Shown in pieces: positions 14,923-23,749 of a DNA stretch of 43,932 bases. Source of the stretch: Eubacterium_B sp034180045 (GTDB lineage Bacteria; Bacillota; Clostridia; Peptostreptococcales; Anaerovoracaceae); assembly GCA_034180045.1 (NCBI GenBank), contig JAXFOY010000004.1, positions 1 to 43,932 on the forward strand. Direction: 5' to 3'. Position 1 is the first letter of the stretch, and every line of letters begins with the position of its first letter. The translations under genes and the position numbers were made by a program. The notes under the pieces were generated by a model, which was given only the letters and a program-made list of their open reading frames with translations, had not been told where the DNA came from and made no database searches.

Positions 14923-17412
14923 ATGAAAAAGCAAAAGAATAAATCCATGACAAGGGTTAGTAAGGATGGCGTTTTATCGCTGATTCCAATCAGAAAATAT
15001 GACTATGATTTAAATGCTTTTGTATTAACTGATGGAATGTATATGGGCATTGAAAAAATCATAGCAAGAGATATAGAGAATATGAGTGATGATGAGCTTG
15101 ATATGGAGCTTCTCAATCTCATTAAGATATATAAGACTGCTCTTTTTGACATCAAATTTGTATCCCTAAACTTTCCGCTTAATACTCAAAAGCAAAAGGA
15201 TGTACTTTTGCGGCATAAGGAAAAGGCGGCTGATAGTGTAAAGATAAAGTGGATTGATCGTCAGATAGAAGAACTTTCAAGAGCTGAAAGCGGAGTACTC
15301 ACAAGAGAATTTTATATATTTTATTTTGGAAAAAATAAAAGTGCTTACGAAAAAAATAATGAGCTTTTATCAAGGTATATGGGAAGCGGTCATCTTAAAC
15401 TTACGGAAAGCCTTACTCTTAACGAAAAAATACAGATATTAAATAAACTATCGAATATGAATACAACGCTAAGCAGGGTGCAAGATGGTAAACATATAGA
15501 AAATATTATTGAAAAGGGGAAAAATAAGGAAGAGTTTGATACAGCTTTGTTTGAAAAAATACAGCCTAAAGGCGGTGTATCCTTTAAGGACCCGTCATAT
15601 GTAAGGTTTGGTGATGGATATGCAAGCTGCCTTCACGTATACGCGTTGCCGTCATATATAAGCGAGTTTTGGATTATAAATCTATTTAATATCCCCGGAT
15701 GCATATGTACATTTGATGTAACGAGCAAAAATAGAAATGTCGTGAAAAAAAACATAACAAAAAGCATCTCTGAGGAAAAGAGCAGGATTGGCGAAGCAAA
15801 GGACTATGAAGAGTATTACGAGGCAAGTAAGAGAAAAGCCGAGCTTGAAGAGCTTTATGACAATATAAGCAGGCTCGGTGAGGTTATAAAGCTTGTCGAC
15901 TTTCGAATATTTGTTAAGGCTAAAACCCTTAAAAAGCTTGATGAAAAAACAGCTGAGGTTTTAGAAAATCTTGATGGAGACGGATACCTTGCAACAATTA
16001 TGCTTAACGAGCAGAGAAAAGAATGGCAAAGTTTATTTGAGCCTTATGAAATCACACACAGTAAGGCTGCTACGCTGAAGGGCTTGACACTAACAAGTGA
16101 GCAGCTCGCTATGGGATTTCCTTTTTGCTATAGTGAGCTTCTTGATGATGAGGGGGTGCTGCTCGGATTTTCTAAAGCAGGTGGCGTTATACTTTATGAT
16201 CCTTTCGCTAAAACTAAAAAAAGAAGTCACTATAACTCCATCGTGTGCGGAAATATGGGCAGCGGAAAATCAACTCATCTTAAAAAGCTTTTTAAGCACA
16301 GTGCAAGTATAGGTAATTTTATCCGGGTATTTGACGTTTCCGGAGAATTTGCATCACTTACTAACGAATTTGGTGGCAAAATAATAAGGTGCAGTGGCAG
16401 AGAAGGTATGCTCAATCCGCTTGAAATACTAAAAGCAGGCGAAAACGACGAAGTAAGCTATGCAAACCATATAAGCAAGCTTCAAACTTTTTTTAAGTGC
16501 ATTATTCCTTCGATGGATGACATGCTGCGTCAGGAACTTGCAAACCAGCTTAGAGCATTTTATGCAGCATATGATTTAACCCCGGAAAACGAAAACAAAA
16601 TAACAGGAAGAGCCGCAACAGAATATCCTATTTTATCTGATTTTAAGAACTACCTTATTAATATGATTAATAAAATAAAAAGCGCTGATGAGCTTGCGCT
16701 CACAGATGTCGAAACCAACCTCAACATCGAGAAGGCAAAAAATCTGTCAAGCCTTCTTGGTGCTGTAGAAAATTTAATCAATAATTACGGAAGCATCTTT
16801 AACGGACATAGCGCAATTAATAATATTACAAACGAACAGATTGTTTGTTTCGATATATCCGCAATAAAAGACCTTGGAGATATATTTGCAGCTCAAATGC
16901 AAATCCTTGTATCGCTGTGCTGGGATAATGCGGTGAGTAACGGTACAAAAATGAAGGACAAATGGGAAAATGAAGATGAGGTTGAGAGCACCGATATAAC
17001 TAAGTTTTTGGTACTTATTGACGAAAGCCACAGGTGGATAAACACATTGATGCCGCAAATTCTTGATATGATTCTAAGATATATGAGAGAGGCAAGAAAG
17101 TATTTCGCAGGAATTGTGCTTGCATCTCAGTCTGTACGTGATTTTATGCCGGAAAGCACAGGTGAAAATATTGAAAAGATAAAGCAACTCTTTGAGCTTT
17201 CGCAGTATAAATTTATGTTTAAGCAGGACAGTAGTGTTAAGGAGCATATAAAAAACAAGTTTTCATTTGAACTTACAATGTCGCAGGTAGACAGAATACC
17301 TGTGCTTGAAGTTGGTGAAACCATACTTGCAATCACAGGTGATTGCAGCATCGAATTTAAGGAGTGGCTGTCTAAAGATTATGAGGAAAGGCTTTTTGCA
17401 GGAGGCAGGTAA
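14923..17412 (+). CDS. VirB4-family conjugation ATPase
   Basis: This 829-residue protein starts at ATG 14923, six bases after AAGGTG. It has the Walker A motif G443-N-M-G-S-G-K-S and the Walker B region F-L-V-L-I-D-E-S-H-R-W near residue 703, followed by R-Y-M-R-E-A-R-K and A-S-Q-S, which are typical of VirB4/TraE/ConE. VirB4 powers assembly and substrate passage of the type IV channel at the inner face of the membrane. The length is normal. Its TAA overlaps the next gene's ATG (TAATG), so the two are tightly coupled. Confidence 0.95.
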   Translation: MKKQKNKSMTRVSKDGVLSLIPIRKYDYDLNAFVLTDGMYMGIEKIIARDIENMSDDELDMELLNLIKIYKTALFDIKFVSLNFPLNTQKQKDVLLRHKEKAADSVKIKWIDRQIEELSRAESGVLTREFYIFYFGKNKSAYEKNNELLSRYMGSGHLKLTESLTLNEKIQILNKLSNMNTTLSRVQDGKHIENIIEKGKNKEEFDTALFEKIQPKGGVSFKDPSYVRFGDGYASCLHVYALPSYISEFWIINLFNIPGCICTFDVTSKNRNVVKKNITKSISEEKSRIGEAKDYEEYYEASKRKAELEELYDNISRLGEVIKLVDFRIFVKAKTLKKLDEKTAEVLENLDGDGYLATIMLNEQRKEWQSLFEPYEITHSKAATLKGLTLTSEQLAMGFPFCYSELLDDEGVLLGFSKAGGVILYDPFAKTKKRSHYNSIVCGNMGSGKSTHLKKLFKHSASIGNFIRVFDVSGEFASLTNEFGGKIIRCSGREGMLNPLEILKAGENDEVSYANHISKLQTFFKCIIPSMDDMLRQELANQLRAFYAAYDLTPENENKITGRAATEYPILSDFKNYLINMINKIKSADELALTDVETNLNIEKAKNLSSLLGAVENLINNYGSIFNGHSAINNITNEQIVCFDISAIKDLGDIFAAQMQILVSLCWDNAVSNGTKMKDKWENEDEVESTDITKFLVLIDESHRWINTLMPQILDMILRYMREARKYFAGIVLASQSVRDFMPESTGENIEKIKQLFELSQYKFMFKQDSSVKEHIKNKFSFELTMSQVDRIPVLEVGETILAITGDCSIEFKEWLSKDYEERLFAGGR

Positions 17413-18083
17413 TGAATAACTTAGGTAAAAAGGCTGTTAAAACAACAGGTAAAAAGGGACTTAAGGTAGGACGAAAAATATTAGCAAAGATAATAGGACT
17501 AATTGGAATTCCTATGCTTGTAGGGGGGCTTTGTCTTGTAGTTATGATAAGCGGCTTAAGCTCTCAAGTTTCAAAGGTAAGTGCGCTTAGTTCTATAGGT
17601 TTAAACGATAAAAGATTTCCTGAAGCTAATCTTGAAAAAGGCAAAGCCACTTATGTAGGAGTTGACGATACAGATACCGAATTTTCGAAAAAAATACTTG
17701 CACAGACAAGTAAATATAGTAACAGCTATAACCCATATTATTATGGCTATACTAATTTATGTCAGAAGTTTTGTGGAGATATGTATAGAAAAGCAGGAGT
17801 GCCTTATCAGGGAACATGCTGCGCTTTTAGGCACTCTACCACTGCTAAAAAAACAGGCAAAATTCCAAAAGGTGCTTTAGTTTATTCGGGAAGAAAGCCG
17901 GATGGCAGCTTTTATGAGAATAACCATGTTCCCGGGACTTACTGCACTGTCTGCAACTCATGGGCAGGACACATAGGTATCTACGTTGGTAATGGTATTA
18001 TTGTAGGTAGTCAAATACCATATGCTATGAGTGTTGATGCGTGGATTGAAATGTGCGGATATGGCGGATACAGTACGTATTAA
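17412..18083 (+). CDS. Membrane-anchored NlpC/P60-type cell wall hydrolase
   Basis: This 223-residue protein has a basic N-terminus and a membrane segment at about residues 29-50. An NlpC/P60-type domain follows: the candidate nucleophile Cys lies in N-L-C-Q-K-F-C-G-D-M-Y and the His in W-A-G-H-I-G-I-Y-V-G. Extra Cys residues occur in T-C-C-A-F and Y-C-T-V-C. In Gram-positive conjugation systems such enzymes (VirB1-like) open the peptidoglycan for the channel. Here the usual lysozyme-like second domain is missing. Confidence 0.85.
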   Translation: MNNLGKKAVKTTGKKGLKVGRKILAKIIGLIGIPMLVGGLCLVVMISGLSSQVSKVSALSSIGLNDKRFPEANLEKGKATYVGVDDTDTEFSKKILAQTSKYSNSYNPYYYGYTNLCQKFCGDMYRKAGVPYQGTCCAFRHSTTAKKTGKIPKGALVYSGRKPDGSFYENNHVPGTYCTVCNSWAGHIGIYVGNGIIVGSQIPYAMSVDAWIEMCGYGGYSTY

Positions 18084-18096
18084 AGGGGGGTTTTTA

Positions 18097-19983
18097 ATGA
18101 AAACAATAAAGAGAATCACTGCAATCTTATTTGGTATTGCAATTAATCTGCTTCTTGTCAGTGCATCATATGCTGCTGACGTGTCATGGCAGGTAAGAAA
18201 TGCAGCGATTCTATCGAATAATTCGGTAGCAGGTGACGGGTTTAGATATGTAGGATGGGGCATTACTAAGCTTTTTGCAGGTCTTGGGGATATAGCAGAA
18301 TCCCTATATAACAAAACTTTTGGTATGATAGATGTAACAAAATATCCGGCAATCGAAGCTTTGATAAAGCAATTTTACCCAGTGCTTGTTGCGCTTATAG
18401 TATTATGTATAGTGGGGCTTGGAATTTCGTATATAATCTTACAGGCAAAAAAGCCTATAGTAAGAAATATACTTTTAGTCGGACTTGTATTAAGCTCAAG
18501 TGTCTACATGTTTACTACCGCAAACGGGCTTATATCAAGCTTTAAGAGTGCAGTTTTAGATGAGGGGAATAAAAGCTCTGTATATGAAATAGTAAATAAC
18601 AACCTAATTGACCTTGTCGGAGTTGATAAGGCAGGTAATATATCGGGCTTGGATTACAGCAAGGGGAAAGGGATTGTTCATAACAGCGATATAAAAAATA
18701 GGAATTCTATGAATGCTATTGACATAAACGAAGTCATTAACTATAGCGACAAAGATTCCGGACAAAAATTATATGGCTGGAGTGATGCCTTTAATGAATA
18801 TATGAAATATAAAGCAATTAATATTAATGGGAAGTATGTACCTGAAGAAATATATGATGGAGTTCTCTCAACAACTATAGGTAATAATTTTTATTATAGA
18901 TACAGCTTTGATTTCTGGACAGCATTTCTTGAGCTTGCAACCATAATCCTTTTATATTTTGCCATGGCGTATAAAAATGTCAGGATAGCATATGAGCTTG
19001 TTGTTTCAAGATTTATGGCATTTTTTTTTGCAACAGATATAGGAAACGGAGAGCGGCTTAAACAAATACTATACTTTATCAGAGATACATATATAGCACT
19101 TTGCATATCTATTATGTCAATAAAAATTTTTTTGATTATGACGGAAGCTATGCCGTCGCTTGGAATAACAGGGCTCACAAAAGGGATTGTATCTTTATTT
19201 ATAGCCTTTGTAGTAATTGATGGACCTAACCTTTCTGAGAGAGTTCTTGGCATTGATGCCGGGCTAAACTCATCCTTCGCAAGAACTATGGCGATATTCG
19301 GCATGGCAAGAACTGCTGCTAATTTTGGAAGAAGCGGTGTAAAAAGTGCTGCAAGCAGCGCAGGTAAAACAGCTATGGCAGCTAAGACAGGAAAAACAGC
19401 TCAGGAGAGAAAACAGGATAGCAACTATGCGAGCATGGGTGAACGTATAGGCAAAAAAATAAATAGCAAGTTCGAGGGAAAAAAGGAAAATAAATCTGAT
19501 GAAAAAGGAAGTGGAGAAAAATCAGCATATAAAGAGCAGTCTTTTATGAACGAAGGTAAAGCTAATGCGAATGATAAAGTGGAAAATCTTGCGACAAGTT
19601 CAAAAGTAGGAAGTGGTTATGCCGCTACTGCTTTTATGAATGATGGTAAAACATCTAAAACAAATCAAAATGATTTTGTGAGCAGCAATTCTTTGAACTC
19701 AAAGACTGAAGGTGCTACTAAGGAAGCCCAAATGGGTAAAACAAGATATACAAATCCGGAGTTTGCTAAGAAAGTTAAGGAACTTGCTCCGGGTAAAGAT
19801 GCAAGTGCAGGAGAAAGAAGAGATTTTAACAGGCAGGTGAATAATATAGTAAGGGGAGATCATAAAGCTATTAAACCTGACGAAAAATCAAGAGCTGAAT
19901 ACAAAGAAACCAACTATATAAAGGCTCAAACTTTAGAAAGAGCATATCATAGCAAGGAAGGAGATAAAGATGGCTCAAAGTAA
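18097..19983 (+). CDS. VirB6/TrbL-like polytopic membrane protein
   Basis: This 628-residue protein starts at ATG 18097 after AAAGGGGGG. A signal-like segment at residues 1-28 ends in S-Y-A-A-D. Several membrane spans follow, around residues 90-115, 125-140, 275-300, 330-360 and 370-385. The last 200 residues are hydrophilic, rich in Lys, Ser, Gly and Asn, and hold two copies of a short motif (S-F-M-N-E-G-K-A and A-F-M-N-D-G-K-T). The position after VirB4 and the hydrolase, and the multi-span core with a long cytoplasmic tail, match VirB6-like channel proteins of Firmicutes. Confidence 0.75.
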   Translation: MKTIKRITAILFGIAINLLLVSASYAADVSWQVRNAAILSNNSVAGDGFRYVGWGITKLFAGLGDIAESLYNKTFGMIDVTKYPAIEALIKQFYPVLVALIVLCIVGLGISYIILQAKKPIVRNILLVGLVLSSSVYMFTTANGLISSFKSAVLDEGNKSSVYEIVNNNLIDLVGVDKAGNISGLDYSKGKGIVHNSDIKNRNSMNAIDINEVINYSDKDSGQKLYGWSDAFNEYMKYKAININGKYVPEEIYDGVLSTTIGNNFYYRYSFDFWTAFLELATIILLYFAMAYKNVRIAYELVVSRFMAFFFATDIGNGERLKQILYFIRDTYIALCISIMSIKIFLIMTEAMPSLGITGLTKGIVSLFIAFVVIDGPNLSERVLGIDAGLNSSFARTMAIFGMARTAANFGRSGVKSAASSAGKTAMAAKTGKTAQERKQDSNYASMGERIGKKINSKFEGKKENKSDEKGSGEKSAYKEQSFMNEGKANANDKVENLATSSKVGSGYAATAFMNDGKTSKTNQNDFVSSNSLNSKTEGATKEAQMGKTRYTNPEFAKKVKELAPGKDASAGERRDFNRQVNNIVRGDHKAIKPDEKSRAEYKETNYIKAQTLERAYHSKEGDKDGSK

Positions 19984-20278
19984 TGTTATTACAAACATCG
20001 AAAGTAAGACTAAAGTTAATAAATTCTTTTCCTTGAAAAGTCTTTTTTTCTTTGTGATTTGGATGGTATTAAGCCATATTTTCAGTGGCAATGTACTTTC
20101 AATTCTATATATACCGTATATGATATTCAGTATGTTAATGTGTATGTACTTTTTAATGCCATCTGTTTATAACAAGGGAAGAAATAACCTTGAAAGTATA
20201 TACATAATGCTTTTTGCAGATAACTATTTATATAAGCCGTATTATGCCAGTGATGAAGGAGAAGATGGCGATGAATGA
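19970..20278 (+). CDS. Small membrane protein, possible VirB3-like
   Basis: This 102-residue protein overlaps the VirB6-like gene by 14 bases with its ribosome site (AAGGAG) inside it. Two hydrophobic segments (about 26-43 and 45-65) are followed by M-P-S-V-Y-N-K-G-R-N-N-L-E-S-I-Y and an acidic end. The pattern of paired membrane spans followed by a short cytoplasmic part with P-x-x-Y-N-K is common among VirB3/TcpE-like subunits in Gram-positive elements. The assignment is by analogy. Confidence 0.5.
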   Translation: MAQSNVITNIESKTKVNKFFSLKSLFFFVIWMVLSHIFSGNVLSILYIPYMIFSMLMCMYFLMPSVYNKGRNNLESIYIMLFADNYLYKPYYASDEGEDGDE

Positions 20279-21086
20279 AAAATTAGAAAGTGTAATATCA
20301 AAAATAAAGCATATCAAAAATAGGAAAAGCGACAGAAGCCTTAAAATTATGCTTATAATTTGTATTCTTGGATTTGCATTTTTCTTTTCAAGCAGATATA
20401 TCTTTCCTAAAGTATATAGAGGAATAGATATAGCAATTCCCGGAGATGTAGTAGATATGGAAAACTATATTTTTACTCTTGATTCATGGGACTATGCGGT
20501 AGATGATAAAGCATTTGAGATAATATTATCTGTGCAGAATCTGACACTTAACAAAAACCCTAAATATGACTTTGTGCTAAAAGCAGACAATGATGTTATA
20601 AATACTAAAGTTTACAGAATCATTAAAGACGAACGGATTGTTTTAAGAGCATATAACGTGCCGAGAAGGTGGACAGAGGTTACACTTTCGATTTCAGCAG
20701 GAAGATACAACAGCCATATAGGCATGAATGACAAAGAGGTACATAAGACTGATAAGCTTAGAAGCTTATCAAACAAAGATTATGAGATTAAAGCAAGTAA
20801 AGCTCTTATGGATGGGCTGAAGGTAAAAATTATAAAGGAAGAAAGAGAGATAAAAAAAATAGATGAAAAAATTAACTATGCTTATGATAAGCTTGTAAAG
20901 CTAGAAGAGAAAAAAGAGCAGCAAACGGAAAAAGAAAAGGAACAGACTAATGCAAGTAAATCTCAAATCGCAAATGAGATGGAGCGCCTCAAAGGAGAAC
21001 TTGATGTTAAGATGGCGGAATATAATGAGCATAAGGCAAAATTCCTAAAAGAGGCGCAACGTGTCGATAAGCTGCAAAGTGAATAG
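20271..21086 (+). CDS. Single-pass membrane protein with C-terminal coiled coil
   Basis: This 271-residue protein starts at ATG 20271, nine bases after AGGAG; it overlaps the preceding gene by eight bases. A membrane segment at about residues 25-42 precedes an outer beta-rich domain of about 110 residues. A long Lys/Glu coiled coil follows (residues 180-268). It may be a scaffold of the mating channel. A VirB8-like role is possible from the order of parts, but I see no diagnostic motif. Confidence 0.65.
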   Translation: MNEKLESVISKIKHIKNRKSDRSLKIMLIICILGFAFFFSSRYIFPKVYRGIDIAIPGDVVDMENYIFTLDSWDYAVDDKAFEIILSVQNLTLNKNPKYDFVLKADNDVINTKVYRIIKDERIVLRAYNVPRRWTEVTLSISAGRYNSHIGMNDKEVHKTDKLRSLSNKDYEIKASKALMDGLKVKIIKEEREIKKIDEKINYAYDKLVKLEEKKEQQTEKEKEQTNASKSQIANEMERLKGELDVKMAEYNEHKAKFLKEAQRVDKLQSE

Positions 21087-21094
21087 AATGTATA

Positions 21095-21160
21095 GCAAGG
21101 CTTATAAAACACGCTTAAAAACGAGTTTTAAGCCTTGTTTTTATGTGAAAGGATATAGGT
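21095..21160 (+). promoter_or_regulatory. Dispersed leader repeat, copy 2
   Basis: CAAGGCTT (21096-21103) and AAGCCTTG (21130-21137) close a stem with inner AAAAC and GTTTT. TTTTTATGTGAAAGGA follows, providing the ribosome site for ATG 21161. Confidence 0.8.
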
Positions 21161-21559
21161 ATGACAAATTTTCAAAATTATATACTTGCAAGCCTAACTA
21201 CGCAGGCTATGACCTTTAATGATGATGACAGAGTAAACTGCCTGATAAATCACTATGAGGAAAATATTGAGCTTTATGAAAATGTTGTGGCACAAGGTCT
21301 TGTACATAGCCCTGCGGAAATAGTAGATACAGATTACTATAACATCGACCTAATCTTTTTTGATAAGGACGATAATGTTGATATGAAAAAGATCGAAGAA
21401 GTCAGGGAGTATTTTCCGGCAGATGAAATATATTTTGCCACGGACAGCGCCAACGGAGATAAATACCTATACTCACTGACGCTGCCCATAACTAAAAATT
21501 TTACAAAAGATGAACTGCTTGCAAGAGAAATAGAAGAAGCTGAGGAGTTTGAGTTTTAA
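21161..21559 (+). CDS. Acidic hypothetical protein with EFEF tail
   Basis: This 132-residue soluble, strongly acidic protein (many Asp, Glu, Tyr) is not recognised. It is controlled by leader copy 2 and ends E-E-A-E-E-F-E-F, the clearest form of the shared tail. Its charge is reminiscent of DNA-mimic proteins such as ArdA, but no sequence link is visible. The stop overlaps the next ATG (TAATG). Confidence 0.75.
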   Translation: MTNFQNYILASLTTQAMTFNDDDRVNCLINHYEENIELYENVVAQGLVHSPAEIVDTDYYNIDLIFFDKDDNVDMKKIEEVREYFPADEIYFATDSANGDKYLYSLTLPITKNFTKDELLAREIEEAEEFEF

Positions 21560-22260
21560 TGGTAATACTTGTTGGAAATAAATATCGCTTAGGTGCTATG
21601 GCGGATGTTATAACTAAAAGGCTTGGTGAGGAGCTTATATATCTTGATGAGAATATCAGTATAAAAGCGCAGGAAAATGATATTTTAGCTTGTGGCAAAG
21701 CTGATTTTATTATATATGATATGGATCAGTATTTTAATGAAGCTGAGGAACTTATAGATGTTATAAAGCGTATACAAAGGGTAAATTCGGCAAAGCCGAT
21801 ACTTTATGTTGCAACAGATAATCCTAAAAGTGAGCTAATTAAAGTTGCGGTTGCTGCATCAATAAAAGGATTTATAAACGAGAGCCGCGGGCTTGGAGAA
21901 CAGAAAGATCAGCTCGAAAAAATCATAAACGGATTTTATGAGGTATATGAGCGTGAAGATATAGTGGCAGCGGAAAGAGAAATCGAAAAAGAGCATAAAA
22001 CCTTAAATGCCTTTGTTGGCGAGCTTTACGATGCTAAGCAAAGAGAAATTGAAAAAGAGCATACTATAATCGTAAATAAAAAGGGCGAACTTGAGGTCGT
22101 ATTTGAGACAGCTAAAATTATCTTAAAATTTATATTTGCTGTGATTACAATTGCTCTTATTACTATAGCTTTAATTACCCTTGTTTACACAGATACAAGG
22201 ATGGCACTATTTAAGGTATTAGATAATATATTTAACGAGATGTTATCTATGATTAGATGA
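21559..22260 (+). CDS. Receiver-like domain protein with C-terminal membrane segment
   Basis: In this 233-residue protein, residues 1 to about 125 resemble an alternating beta-alpha receiver or FleQ-type fold (I-L-V-G-N-K-Y, D-F-I-I-Y-D-M-D, P-I-L-Y-V-A-T-D, A-S-I-K-G-F-I-N-E). The order of acidic residues needed for phosphorylation is not convincingly present. A charged coiled region and a hydrophobic segment at about residues 185-208 follow. It is translationally coupled to the EFEF-tailed protein. A membrane-tethered regulator or scaffold of transfer is plausible. I do not recognise a named family. Confidence 0.6.
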   Translation: MVILVGNKYRLGAMADVITKRLGEELIYLDENISIKAQENDILACGKADFIIYDMDQYFNEAEELIDVIKRIQRVNSAKPILYVATDNPKSELIKVAVAASIKGFINESRGLGEQKDQLEKIINGFYEVYEREDIVAAEREIEKEHKTLNAFVGELYDAKQREIEKEHTIIVNKKGELEVVFETAKIILKFIFAVITIALITIALITLVYTDTRMALFKVLDNIFNEMLSMIR

Positions 22261-22263
22261 TAG

Positions 22264-22322
22264 GCAAGGCTTATAAAACACGCGGTGTTTTGAGCCTTGT
22301 TTTTATGTGAAAGGAGCAGATG
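22264..22322 (+). promoter_or_regulatory. Dispersed leader repeat, copy 3
   Basis: CAAGGCT (22265-22271) and AGCCTTG (22293-22299) enclose AAAACAC and GTGTTTT around a GCG loop, the best-formed of the four. TTTTTATGTGAAAGGAG follows and serves ATG 22323. Confidence 0.8.
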
Positions 22323-22430
22323 ATGAATAAAGAAAAGGATTATAACGAGGAAGTTTATTTTATTGATACTGAAACTATAACTGAAAATGAAATGCAGCAG
22401 GGGGATATATACGATGGAAATGATGAATAA
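22323..22430 (+). CDS. Small acidic ORF coupled to the ArdC-like gene
   Basis: The ORF has 35 residues, starts M-N-K-E-K-D-Y-N-E-E-V-Y and ends I-Y-D-G-N-D-E; about one third are Asp or Glu. The ribosome site comes from leader copy 3. The ArdC-like gene begins inside it (ATG 22414). The arrangement mirrors that at 11885-11995. Confidence 0.55.
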   Translation: MNKEKDYNEEVYFIDTETITENEMQQGDIYDGNDE

Positions 22431-23748
22431 AAAGAAAACGGAGTATCGTGATGAAGTCGCAGATATGTTTATTAAGGCACTTTCGGAAGAACCGATTGAA
22501 TTTATCCGGGGTTGGAATTTTTCTATGACCGGCATGCCGGAAAACGCTTATACGGATAAGCAGTATAACGGTATAAATAAGCTCTATCTAAAAATTATGG
22601 AAGTAAAAAAAGGATATGGTGATAACAGATGGCTTACATTTAAGCAGATTAAAGAAAACGGTTATCACTTGCAAAAAGGAGCTAAAGGAGAAAAAGTAGA
22701 ATACTATATACCTTATGACTACAAAAAAGGAAGATGGGTAAGTTTTAATGAATATAACGAATATATGCAAAGAGAAGATGCTGAAGATGATAGGTATCGC
22801 TTGAAGCAAAGACTTTTTACAGTATTTAATGCGGCTTTGGTAGATGGTATAGACAAAAAACCCGCAAGATATGATATGAATAATATAAAGGAAGAAGAAG
22901 TAATCGAAAGAATCTCTAAGAGTCTTGGCGTAGCGATAAATGAAAGAAGGAACTCAGCAAGCGCCTTTTATAGCCCACAAGAAGATATAGTAGTTATGCC
23001 GGAAAAAACTCAGTTTAAGACTCAGGGCGATTATGTACGTACTGCACTGCATGAGCTTGCGCACGCTACAGGTAGCAAAGAAAGACTTAACAGAAATCAA
23101 AGTTCAAAATTTGGAAGCCGTAATTATGCTTATGAAGAGCTTATAGCTGAAATTACATGCTCATTTCTTGGTGAATATATTAAAGAACCTATGACTGAAG
23201 ATATACTCAATCAGCATAAGGCATATATACAAAGCTGGACAAAAGAGATTAGAGATAATAAAAACTTTCTTTTTAAGGCAGTAAAAGAAGCGGAAAAGGC
23301 GGCAGACTATATAATAGAAAAGGCGCAGCTTCAGGAATTAAAAAACGAGCATAAATCCGTCAGGGATTATTGGATCGTAGAACATAACGAACATTCCGAC
23401 TTGATTAGTAAGGACTATAAAGGAGAGATTGTAACAAGAAAGCTTCTTGATGAGATAAAAAAACTTGATGAAGATGTATATTTTAATAACACAATTTCTG
23501 AACATGCTGAGTATATGGGAAAGGAGGTAGAAGGGATTGGATGTTACAAATTCTATTTTGATCATATTGTTGATGGGAAGGCTATAGATCATCTAAGAAT
23601 AGATGTTGGCGATGGCGGGGAAGTAAATAATACATATTTTGACTCAATAAAAGAGAAGCTTCCTAATGAAGAAGTAAAGCCTGAAGAACAAAGCAAGAAA
23701 CCAAAGCTTTCTTTTACTAAAGATATAGAGGTGGAAATGGAGTTTTGA
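22414..23748 (+). CDS. ArdC-like anti-restriction / zincin polyvalent protein with EMEF tail
   Basis: This 444-residue protein starts at ATG 22414, which has CAGGGGG ten bases upstream. The N-terminal region (to about residue 130) resembles the ArdC single-strand-binding domain (F-I-R-G-W-N-F, Y-N-G-I-N-K-L-Y-L, W-L-T-F-K-Q-I). A metallopeptidase-like motif H213-E-L-A-H217 with a downstream Glu in Y-E-E-L-I-A-E follows. ArdC protects incoming single-stranded DNA from restriction in the recipient. A C-terminal extension of about 120 residues ends T-K-D-I-E-V-E-M-E-F, similar to the end of the Toprim protein. It lies directly before the coupling protein gene. Confidence 0.85.
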   Translation: MEMMNKKKTEYRDEVADMFIKALSEEPIEFIRGWNFSMTGMPENAYTDKQYNGINKLYLKIMEVKKGYGDNRWLTFKQIKENGYHLQKGAKGEKVEYYIPYDYKKGRWVSFNEYNEYMQREDAEDDRYRLKQRLFTVFNAALVDGIDKKPARYDMNNIKEEEVIERISKSLGVAINERRNSASAFYSPQEDIVVMPEKTQFKTQGDYVRTALHELAHATGSKERLNRNQSSKFGSRNYAYEELIAEITCSFLGEYIKEPMTEDILNQHKAYIQSWTKEIRDNKNFLFKAVKEAEKAADYIIEKAQLQELKNEHKSVRDYWIVEHNEHSDLISKDYKGEIVTRKLLDEIKKLDEDVYFNNTISEHAEYMGKEVEGIGCYKFYFDHIVDGKAIDHLRIDVGDGGEVNNTYFDSIKEKLPNEEVKPEEQSKKPKLSFTKDIEVEMEF

Positions 23749-23749
23749 A

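Noticed and set aside
21559..22260. Genuine two-component response regulator
   Set aside because: There is no clear Asp/Thr/Lys set for phosphorylation and no DNA-binding output domain; it ends in a membrane segment.
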